11,518 nucleotides of DNA from an uncultured Clostridia bacterium (GTDB lineage Bacteria; Bacillota; Clostridia; UMGS1883): contig CANQKL010000041.1 in the NCBI GenBank assembly GCA_947624455.1, positions 1 to 11,518 on the forward strand, in the 5' to 3' direction. Below are positions 6,168 to 11,518 of the stretch, one piece after another. Below the pieces are notes generated by a model, which did not search any database, was not told the origin of the DNA, and saw only the letters and a program-made list of their open reading frames with translations. Numbering within the stretch: position 1 is the stretch's first letter; each line of letters starts with the position of its first letter. Position numbers and translations under genes: made by a program.

Positions 6168-7442
6168 ATGACAGATTATAATGAATTCAACTGGAATGAA
6201 GAAGAAAGCCCTGTTCCGGAACCTCAACCGGCCCCCGCTCAGCTTTACACTGAAAATGTGCTTAAGCCCAAGAACGGCAAAAAGAAAAAAGGCGGAGCGA
6301 AACTTGCGGTTGGGGTTGTATGCGGCGCTCTGGTGGGCAGCTTGGTGTCTACAGCGGTGGTAATGGGCGCGTTCGGCGTTAACGGTAAAAACCGGGTCGC
6401 CACTATGTTTGAATCAGGCCGCAAGGCGGAGTCGGTCAATACCACTAAGGTCAGCACTGTGGTGAACGACCCCGGCCAAGAGCTGACCACCCGTGAGATA
6501 GCCCGTTTGGTAGGGCCTTCGGTAGTGGGCATTTCCTGTACGGTTCAGTACCAGAATAACTTCTATTTCTTCGGCGGCACACAGACGGCCATTTCCAGCG
6601 GCAGCGGTGTGATCATCAGCGACACCGGCCATATTGTAACAAATTACCACGTCATCAATGGCGGCAGCGATATAAAGGTAAAGTTCAATAACGGCGACGA
6701 GTATCCGGCCACTCTCGTGGGCGGCGACGAGCAGTCCGATCTTGCGGTGCTTAAAATTGATCCCGTGGACGGCATGACGGTTGCGGTTCTTGGCGACAGC
6801 GACCTTGTGGAGGTAGGCGACCGGGCGGTAGCCATTGGCAATCCCTTGGGCGACGAGCTTTTCGGCACCACCACTCAGGGCATAATCAGCGGTAAAAACC
6901 GTACAGTTACCGTTGACAACCGGCAGATGAACCTGCTCCAGACCGACGCGGCCATCAATAACGGCAACAGCGGCGGAGCGCTCATCAACGCCTATGGCGA
7001 GGTCATAGGCATAAACAGCGTAAAAATTTCCAGCTCTGTCTCCAGCAGCGGCTCTGTGGAAGGATTGGGCTTTGCGATACCCATTAACGAGGTAAAGACC
7101 GTGGTCAATGACCTCATCAATTACGGTTACGTTACGGGCAAGCCCCTCATCGGCATCAATGTTCAGCCCATAACTAATGAAATGGCCCTTTATCTGCCCG
7201 TGAACCATGGCTTGTATGTGTTCGGCGTGACGAAGGACAGCGCGGCTGAAAAGGCTGGCGTACAGCGGGGCGATATCATTATTTCCTTTGACGGGCAGGA
7301 GGTCAATACCAACACCGAACTCAATACCCTTAGGGATAAGCATAAGGCTGGCGACACGGTTGAGATGGTCATTGACCGCAACGGCCAGCGGCTGACGCTT
7401 CAGATAGTACTGTCTGAGGACAGTTCAGCTAAGGTAAACTGA
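6168..7442 (+). CDS. htrA: membrane-anchored HtrA/DegP-like serine protease with PDZ domain
   Basis: Quality-control serine protease acting outside the membrane on misfolded exported proteins. The 424 residues comprise a Pro/Glu-rich cytoplasmic tail (1-36), a Lys-rich stop (KKKKGGAK), one membrane segment (about 46-70), a linker, a trypsin-like domain (about 108-310) and one PDZ domain (about 325-415). The catalytic triad is complete: H161 in TNYHVING, D191 in SDLAVLKI and S268 in GNSGGALI. The start is the ATG at 6168, with AAAGGA 9 bases upstream; the in-frame ATG at 6159 touches that site and cannot be the start. It follows the two-component genes and ends at a strong terminator. Orthology to a particular Bacillus paralogue (HtrA, HtrB, YyxA) cannot be decided here. 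Confidence 0.95.
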   Translation: MTDYNEFNWNEEESPVPEPQPAPAQLYTENVLKPKNGKKKKGGAKLAVGVVCGALVGSLVSTAVVMGAFGVNGKNRVATMFESGRKAESVNTTKVSTVVNDPGQELTTREIARLVGPSVVGISCTVQYQNNFYFFGGTQTAISSGSGVIISDTGHIVTNYHVINGGSDIKVKFNNGDEYPATLVGGDEQSDLAVLKIDPVDGMTVAVLGDSDLVEVGDRAVAIGNPLGDELFGTTTQGIISGKNRTVTVDNRQMNLLQTDAAINNGNSGGALINAYGEVIGINSVKISSSVSSSGSVEGLGFAIPINEVKTVVNDLINYGYVTGKPLIGINVQPITNEMALYLPVNHGLYVFGVTKDSAAEKAGVQRGDIIISFDGQEVNTNTELNTLRDKHKAGDTVEMVIDRNGQRLTLQIVLSEDSSAKVN

Positions 7443-7448
7443 TTGGCG

Positions 7449-7487
7449 GCGTCGGAGCAAAGATAGGCTTTGCTCCGACGCTTTTTT
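7449..7487 (+). terminator. Rho-independent terminator after the HtrA gene
   Basis: A perfect 14-bp GC-rich stem (7449-7462 with 7468-7481), a 5-base loop (ATAGG) and six T residues (7482-7487). It begins 6 bases after the HtrA stop codon and insulates the protease operon from the next unit. Confidence 0.95.
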
Positions 7488-7540
7488 GCGTTATTTGCTA
7501 TCACAATAAATCGGAACAAGCGATGCCGAGCTTGCGACGA

Positions 7541-7567
7541 GGTCTGCGTGACTTTTTTTACAACCCT
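7541..7567 (-). repeat. intergenic repeat, copy B
   Basis: Read on the minus strand from 7567 it gives AGGGTTGTAAAAAAAG followed by TCACGCAGACC. This matches the left arm and centre of copy A with a few substitutions and one extra A. The opposing arm seen in copy A is absent, so this is a half-element or degenerate copy. It lies 20 bases upstream of the promoter at 7587. Confidence 0.65.
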
Positions 7568-7586
7568 TTCTTGTGTTACTTTTCTG

Positions 7587-7615
7587 TTGACATCATATGA
7601 AAATAATGTTATAAT
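7587..7615 (+). promoter_or_regulatory. perfect consensus sigma-A promoter of the pseudo-ATPase operon
   Basis: TTGACA (7587-7592), a 17-base spacer and TATAAT (7610-7615) match the sigma-A consensus at all twelve positions. The transcript would start near 7622, about 30 bases before the ATG, and the leader carries GAAGGG at 7641-7646 with 6-base spacing. Confidence 0.9.
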
Positions 7616-7652
7616 TAATATAGGATAAATTCACGGTAAAGAAGGGCAGACT

Positions 7653-10235
7653 ATGAATTACAAACGATCGGCTAAGGAAATTGCCGCGGAGTTAGGCTCC
7701 GATATCGAAAAGGGACTATCTATAGAAACAGCTCACGGCAGGATACACAGCCGCGGGCGCAATGTGGTGCGTATGCCGAAAAAGGCGAGCTTTTTCGCGG
7801 GAATGAGCAAGCGCGTGCTCTCGCTGATGAATGTGATCTTAGTGCTGATGGCTGTGGTGAGCCTTGCGGTTTATGGGACGGAGAAATGGTACATCCCGGC
7901 GCTGTTTATCTTTTGCGGCGTTATGAACACTGCCGTGGGCGTTATCAGCTTCCGACGGGACAGCTCCCCGGCCCGCGCGGTGAGCGCCGCTCAAAACGGA
8001 AATATTCAGACCGTGCGCGGCGGCGTTGTCAAGGAAGTGCCAGCTATGCTTCTGGCCCAGGGCGACGTGATCTTTCTGGAAGCCGGTCAGACCGTACCCG
8101 CCGACGGCAAAATAATCGAATGTGACGGCGCGGTGGTGGACGAGACAATTCTAAGCGGCGACGGAGGTTCTGTCGCCAAGACGGCGGACAACGCAGACGA
8201 CGAGGAGCTTACGGTAATATATATGGGCTCAAGACTGCTGAGCGGCAGGATAAAAGCCATTGTCACGGCCGTGGGGGACAATACCCAGCTTGGCTCCACC
8301 ATGGGTATCATGTCGGCAGGGGATGAAAAGGTTCCCTCTCTGGCAAAGAAGATCGAGGCCATCGGCAATATCTTCGGGGCGCTGGCCACTGTGGTGTGGT
8401 TGGCGGCGCTGATTTTCAGGCTGCTGGGCGGCTACGGTACGGAGTCGGCCTTTAATAACGCTCTTTCCGCGGCGGTGGCAACGCTCCCCATGATTTTGCC
8501 CGCTCTCGTGCTTGTCACTGTGGGAATAGACATCATTCGCCTGCGGAGCAAGGGCGTTGATCTGCGCTCTGCCTCCACGGTGGAAAATGTGGGCGCGTCC
8601 ACTATGCTCTGCGTGGGCAAGCGTGGAACTCTGACTCAGCAGGATTTCGGAGTGGGCGCCGTCAGGCCCGGCTCCGGCTTTGACGAGGACGAACTGCGCA
8701 AGCTGGCGGCCCTGTGTACAACAGTGGATCTCAGGGGCGGCGCTCCGGCGGGCGATCCCATGCAGGTGGCGTTGGTGAACGACGCCATCGCTCATGGAAC
8801 GTCGCTGGAAGAGCTGCGCGCAGCGGCTCCCGTCGAAAGAGTGCAGGACGAACACCGCCAGCGGCGGCTCATGACTACCGTACATAAGACGCAGCGGGGT
8901 TATCTTGTGATCTGCAAGGGCGCTCCTGACGCTGTGGCAGCCTGCTGTGACCGCATATATGACAGCGGCGTTCGTCCTTTTGACGCCGCCGCTGACCTGA
9001 CCGCCGTTATCGGCGAGAGCAACCGTATGGCGGCGGAGGCCCTTTCGGTAATGGGAGTGGCCTACCGCGAATGTTCCTACTCTCCGCTCCTGAGCGGCGA
9101 ACCCTTGGAAAAGGAAATGATTTTTGTCGGCCTTATCGGCCTCAGTAACGCTCTGCGTCCCGACACAGTCTCGGCGGTGAAGCAGCTCGGCTCAATGGGC
9201 GTCAGGACTTGCCTGATAACCAATGAAAATCTCACCACCGCCGCCGCCGTGGCGCGACAGAGCGGCATCCCCTATGAAATCACGGAGCAGGGTTCTTCCC
9301 TTGACTGTGAAAATGTGTCCGCGCTCCGGCGCACAACGGTTTTCGCCGACATCAGCGCCCGGCAGAAGGCGGACATCGTGGCCGCCCTAAACGCTGAAAA
9401 GGAAAACGTGATCACGGTGGGACGCGGAGTCCGTGATATAAACGCAATGAACAACAGCGACGTTTCTATCGCTACCGATGCGGGCGCCAAGGTTTGCGCC
9501 GCGGCGGCTGATATGAAGATCAGCGGCAGCGGCATGGGCCGCATTGCCGGGGCCGTCCGGGAATGTAAGCGGATATTTTTCAATATCGAGCGAATGATGG
9601 GCTTTCTGCTGACTTGCTGCATAGCCCAGGCCCTGTGTGCGGTGGCGTCTCTTGCGGCGGGATATTCGGCACCCTTCTCCCTTGAGGGCATAATTTGGAT
9701 AGAACTGGCGGTATCCCTTGTGGGGGCGGTCGGCATCTGGCAGGAGCCGTATCACAAAAATTTTGTCGGCAAGGATGAGCTTAACACAATGAAAAGCGGC
9801 AGGCTCAGCGGCTCGGTTCTTCGCCTGAGCATCGGGCGCGGCATAATTCTTGGAATAGCCGCTATGGCCGTATATTCCGGTTATTCAGGCAAAATCGACA
9901 TATACCAGCGGCGAGGCGCCGTTGTGCTGATACTCTGCCTGGGCTTCACCTTTATGGCCCAGAGCTGCCGCAGCGGAGAACCGATATTTAATCGGTTCCT
10001 GAAAAACCCCTGCGCCCTGGCGTGCCTGGGACTGAATCTGCTGGCCTGCGTCCTTACAGTCGGCGTTCAGGGGCTAAGAGAGCTTTTGGGCATACGTATG
10101 CCCTCGGCGTATGTGACGGCGGTCTGCGTTGCCGCGGCGCTGGTACCGGCTTTGCTGACCGAGGCGTGGAAGCTGCTGACTCATAAGAAGGCTAAAAAGA
10201 AAAAGAGGAGCAGGACGAACCTGCGGAAAGGATAG
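7653..10235 (+). CDS. P-type ATPase homologue with all catalytic motifs altered (predicted pseudo-pump)
   Basis: Homologue of P2-type cation-transporting ATPases (860 aa, full family length). Architecture is complete: N-terminal cation-ATPase domain (1-45), M1-M2 (about 54-100), actuator domain, M3-M4 (about 236-293), P/N domains (about 310-630), and a hydrophobic C-terminal half that fits M5-M10 (about 648-843), ending in a Lys/Arg-rich tail. Family landmarks survive, such as SASTVENVGAS, GTLTQ, CKGAPD (421-426) and ARQKADIVAAL. The catalytic residues do not: DKTGT is GKRGT with the phospho-Asp replaced by Gly322; TGES is SGDG (168-171); ITGD is ITNE (522-525); GDGVND is GRGVRD (590-595). 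Ion-site residues also differ: PEGLP in M4 is PMILP (279-283) and WxNLxTD in M6 is WIELAVS. A phosphoenzyme cycle should be impossible, so a regulatory, scaffold or sensing role is inferred. The frame is intact with a perfect promoter, and rlmB follows after 4 bases. Confidence 0.9.
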   Translation: MNYKRSAKEIAAELGSDIEKGLSIETAHGRIHSRGRNVVRMPKKASFFAGMSKRVLSLMNVILVLMAVVSLAVYGTEKWYIPALFIFCGVMNTAVGVISFRRDSSPARAVSAAQNGNIQTVRGGVVKEVPAMLLAQGDVIFLEAGQTVPADGKIIECDGAVVDETILSGDGGSVAKTADNADDEELTVIYMGSRLLSGRIKAIVTAVGDNTQLGSTMGIMSAGDEKVPSLAKKIEAIGNIFGALATVVWLAALIFRLLGGYGTESAFNNALSAAVATLPMILPALVLVTVGIDIIRLRSKGVDLRSASTVENVGASTMLCVGKRGTLTQQDFGVGAVRPGSGFDEDELRKLAALCTTVDLRGGAPAGDPMQVALVNDAIAHGTSLEELRAAAPVERVQDEHRQRRLMTTVHKTQRGYLVICKGAPDAVAACCDRIYDSGVRPFDAAADLTAVIGESNRMAAEALSVMGVAYRECSYSPLLSGEPLEKEMIFVGLIGLSNALRPDTVSAVKQLGSMGVRTCLITNENLTTAAAVARQSGIPYEITEQGSSLDCENVSALRRTTVFADISARQKADIVAALNAEKENVITVGRGVRDINAMNNSDVSIATDAGAKVCAAAADMKISGSGMGRIAGAVRECKRIFFNIERMMGFLLTCCIAQALCAVASLAAGYSAPFSLEGIIWIELAVSLVGAVGIWQEPYHKNFVGKDELNTMKSGRLSGSVLRLSIGRGIILGIAAMAVYSGYSGKIDIYQRRGAVVLILCLGFTFMAQSCRSGEPIFNRFLKNPCALACLGLNLLACVLTVGVQGLRELLGIRMPSAYVTAVCVAAALVPALLTEAWKLLTHKKAKKKKRSRTNLRKG

Positions 10236-10239
10236 GTTC

Positions 10240-10986
10240 ATGAACGAACGAACCGATAGGATAGAGGGCCGCAATCCCGTGGCCGAGGCTTTGCGCAGCG
10301 GCCGACATATCGACAAGCTCTACGTTCGGCGCGGAGAAAAGCAGGGCAGCATAATCCCGATCATACGTCAGGCTAAAAAGCTTGGCATAATAGTTTCCGA
10401 GGTGGACGGAGCCAAGCTGGACGAGATGAGCGAGACTGGCAGTCATCAGGGCGTGATCGCTCTTGTGCCGCCCATTGAGTACGCCAAGCTGGAGGATGTT
10501 ATCGCCGTGGCCAAAGCCAAGGGGGAAGCGCCCTTTCTGGTAGCCCTTGACCGGATCAACGACCCTCATAATCTGGGCAGTATTATCAGGACTGCCAACT
10601 GCGCTGGAGCCCATGGCGTAATAATTCCCCGACATGACAGCGTTTCCGTCACCGCTACGGTGGAAAAGGCGGCCGCAGGAGCTACGGCCTATACTCCTGT
10701 GATCAGGGTCAATAACCTGGCAAAGACCGTTGACGAACTCAAGGAAATGGGTCTGTGGATAACTGGAGCCGACGCCGCCGGTGACCGCAGCATTTATGAG
10801 GCCGACCTCAAAGGCCCGACCGTTATTGTGGTCGGCAGCGAAGGGCAGGGCATAAGCCGCCTTGTGGCTGAAAAGTGCGACTTTCTGGTAAAAATACCCA
10901 TGAAAGGCGACGTCAATTCCCTTAACGCCTCTGTAGCCGCCGCTCTGATGATTTATGAATGTGCAAAACAGAGGAATACTTTCTAA
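10240..10986 (+). CDS. rlmB: TrmH/SpoU-family RNA 2'-O-methyltransferase, RlmB type
   Basis: Transfers a methyl group from S-adenosylmethionine to a ribose 2'-OH; the RlmB group modifies G2251 of 23S rRNA (E. coli numbering). At 248 aa it has the normal length. Residues 5-80 are the L30e-like substrate-binding domain, beginning IEGRNPVAEAL. The SPOUT catalytic domain carries motif 1 DPHNLGSIIRTA (N111, R117), motif 2 VVGSEGQGIS (E201) and motif 3 IPMKGDVNSLNASVA (N226-N229), which form the knotted cofactor site. The ATG at 10240 lies 4 bases after the stop of the pseudo-ATPase gene, and its AAAGGA site is inside that gene's last codons, so translation is probably coupled. The exact rRNA target is by family only. 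Confidence 0.93.
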   Translation: MNERTDRIEGRNPVAEALRSGRHIDKLYVRRGEKQGSIIPIIRQAKKLGIIVSEVDGAKLDEMSETGSHQGVIALVPPIEYAKLEDVIAVAKAKGEAPFLVALDRINDPHNLGSIIRTANCAGAHGVIIPRHDSVSVTATVEKAAAGATAYTPVIRVNNLAKTVDELKEMGLWITGADAAGDRSIYEADLKGPTVIVVGSEGQGISRLVAEKCDFLVKIPMKGDVNSLNASVAAALMIYECAKQRNTF

Positions 10987-10996
10987 ATGCAATGGA

Positions 10997-11002
10997 TATA
11001 AT
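10997..11002 (+). promoter_or_regulatory. possible -10 element before the DUF378 gene
   Basis: A perfect TATAAT lies 25 bases before the ATG of the small gene, 10 bases after the rlmB stop. No recognisable -35 sits at the right distance and the upstream TG is one base out of register for an extended -10, so an independent promoter is uncertain. Confidence 0.3.
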
Positions 11003-11026
11003 ACTCCCTGAGAGGAGTGTATAAAA

Positions 11027-11230
11027 ATGGACAATACAGCGTTGGTACTCGTGATCATAGGTGCCCTCAACTGGGGCAGCATCGGACTTTTTGGTGTTGA
11101 CCTGGTAGCCACGGTTTTTGGCGGACAGGCATCTTTAATCAGCCGTATCATCTATACCATCATCGCTCTGGGCGGACTTTGGTCCATATCTCTGCTTTTC
11201 AAGGAAAAGCTGCCCGTAAGAGAGCGGTAA
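11027..11230 (+). CDS. DUF378 (YuzA-like) small membrane protein
   Basis: A 67-residue integral membrane protein of the DUF378 family, whose function is unknown. Two hydrophobic segments (about 5-27 and 35-57) flank the family signature GALNWGSIGLFGVDLVA, and the protein ends in a charged tail (KEKLPVRER). Length is typical. The ATG has AGAGGAG 9 bases upstream. It follows rlmB after 40 bases without a terminator between, and its own 3' end is sealed by a strong hairpin, so it is probably the last gene of the pseudo-ATPase operon, with a possible extra promoter of its own. Confidence 0.9.
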   Translation: MDNTALVLVIIGALNWGSIGLFGVDLVATVFGGQASLISRIIYTIIALGGLWSISLLFKEKLPVRER

Positions 11231-11233
11231 CAC

Positions 11234-11270
11234 AAAAATGGCGCTCCGGCCTGGCCGGAGCGCCATTTTT
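11234..11270. terminator. strong bidirectional terminator
   Basis: A perfect inverted repeat: AAAAATGGCGCTCCGGCC and its exact complement are separated by a single T, folding as a 16-bp stem with a CCTGG loop. Five A residues lead in and five T residues lead out, so it should work in both directions. It begins 3 bases after the DUF378 stop codon. Confidence 0.93.
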
Positions 11271-11272
11271 AT

Positions 11273-11308
11273 GGGGCTGTAAAAAAATGGCGCAGATCGT
11301 CCAAGGGC
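11273..11308 (+). repeat. intergenic repeat, copy C
   Basis: GGGGCTGTAAAAAA at 11273-11286 is identical to the arm of copy A, followed by ATGGCGCAGA in place of GTCGCGCAGA, and then a different continuation ending in GTCCAAGGGC (11299-11308). That last 10-mer has an inverted partner at 11413-11422. The copy starts 2 bases after the terminator hairpin. No matching right arm like that of copy A is visible before the window ends. Confidence 0.7.
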
Positions 11309-11374
11309 TGAAAACCTTAATAAGACAAATTATAGCATTATGTAATCAACAAAAGCAAAATAATGTATTAATGT

Positions 11375-11404
11375 AGAAAATTCGCCCATACGAGCGAATT
11401 TTCT
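11375..11404. repeat. 11-bp hairpin inside the intergenic repeat region
   Basis: AGAAAATTCGC (11375-11385) and GCGAATTTTCT (11394-11404) are perfectly complementary with an 8-base loop (CCATACGA). No U-run follows, so it is not a terminator. It sits between the two arms GTCCAAGGGC (11299-11308) and GCCCTTGGAC (11413-11422), in an otherwise AT-rich, gene-free stretch. Confidence 0.75.
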
Positions 11405-11429
11405 CATTCTATGCCCTTGGACTACGAAC

Positions 11430-11518
11430 GAAAATCACCGCTCGGCGTACCTGTGTACGCCGTCGGGAGGGCTTTCTCGGCAGCAGGCTTCGCCTGCCGC
11501 CTGCGAGAGCTGATTTTC
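11430..11518. other. structured element: predicted three-way junction at the window end
   Basis: GAAAATCA (11430-11437) pairs with TGATTTTC (11511-11518), and GCTC (11440-11443) with GAGC (11507-11510). Inside are two hairpins: CGGCGTAC with GTACGCCG (11443-11450 / 11455-11462, CTGT loop), and GCAGGC with GCCTGC (11483-11488 / 11492-11497, TTC loop). CTCG and CGAG flank the second hairpin. Together they make a closed stem with two arms. It may be a structured RNA, a palindromic extragenic repeat or the end of a small mobile element. The outer stem closes exactly at the last base, so it may continue beyond. Confidence 0.55.

Noticed and set aside
6414..7343. 309-codon minus-strand frame inside htrA
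   Set aside because: Shadow of the protease gene; the catalytic triad lies in the plus-strand frame.
7653..10235. The altered ATPase motifs being sequencing errors or a pseudogene in decay
   Set aside because: At least six separate motifs differ by substitutions in different domains, with no frameshift or stop, and promoter and ribosome site are intact. Random errors would not target the motifs alone.
10192..11151. 319-codon minus-strand frame spanning rlmB and the DUF378 gene
   Set aside because: It covers two recognisable plus-strand genes and their junction, which a real gene would not do here.
11179..11376. 65-codon plus-strand frame after the DUF378 gene
   Set aside because: It overlaps the DUF378 end in another frame and runs through the terminator hairpin and repeat copy C.
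1..11518. CRISPR arrays, tRNA or rRNA genes, integrase or transposase genes
   Set aside because: Looked for on both strands; no regularly spaced direct repeats, no tRNA-like cloverleaf, and no recombinase motifs were seen.

Overview
The window looks like a chromosomal segment from a Gram-positive member of the Clostridia, most likely an Oscillospirales-type gut bacterium. Purine-rich Shine-Dalgarno sites precede nearly every gene, GTG and TTG starts are used, sigma-A promoters are close to consensus and sit in AT-rich gaps, the genes themselves are moderately GC-rich, and the proteins (YitT with DUF2179, LexA, YchF, an OmpR-type two-component pair, membrane-anchored HtrA, a DUF378 protein) are typical of Firmicutes. 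The taxonomic call is inference. No tRNA, rRNA, CRISPR array, transposase or phage gene was seen.

Layout. Bases 1-704, minus strand: the 5' end of a gene that leaves the window, preceded by a 190-residue protein of unknown function with a CxCxxC cluster and a TTGACA-17-TATTAT promoter. Bases 796-1656, plus strand: a YitT-family membrane protein, with a 45-base perfect-arm hairpin repeat just after its stop. Bases 1790-3669, minus strand: ychF then lexA, each with its own promoter; the lexA promoter overlaps a near-consensus SOS operator. Bases 3837-7487, plus strand: a response regulator, an overlapping histidine kinase with a TTG start, and a membrane-anchored HtrA/DegP-like serine protease closed by a strong terminator. 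This resembles a cell-envelope or secretion-stress module, comparable in logic to CssRS-HtrA of Bacillus. Bases 7587-11270, plus strand: a unit that starts from a perfect consensus promoter and carries a P-type ATPase homologue, an RlmB-type rRNA methyltransferase 4 bases downstream, and a small DUF378 membrane protein, ended by a strong bidirectional terminator.

The main unusual item is the P-type ATPase homologue (7653-10235). It is an intact 860-residue protein with the full P2-ATPase architecture, but the catalytic motifs are changed: the phosphorylated Asp of DKTGT is Gly322, TGES is SGDG, GDGVND is GRGVRD, ITGD is ITNE, and the ion-site Glu of PEGLP in M4 is Met. It reads as a maintained pseudo-pump rather than a decaying gene.

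The second unusual item is a small dispersed intergenic repeat whose core is GGGGCTGTAAAAAA followed by a CGCAGA-containing segment. It occurs three times (1667, 7567 on the minus strand, 11273). The last copy leads into a region of further inverted repeats and a predicted three-way-junction fold that reaches the end of the window.
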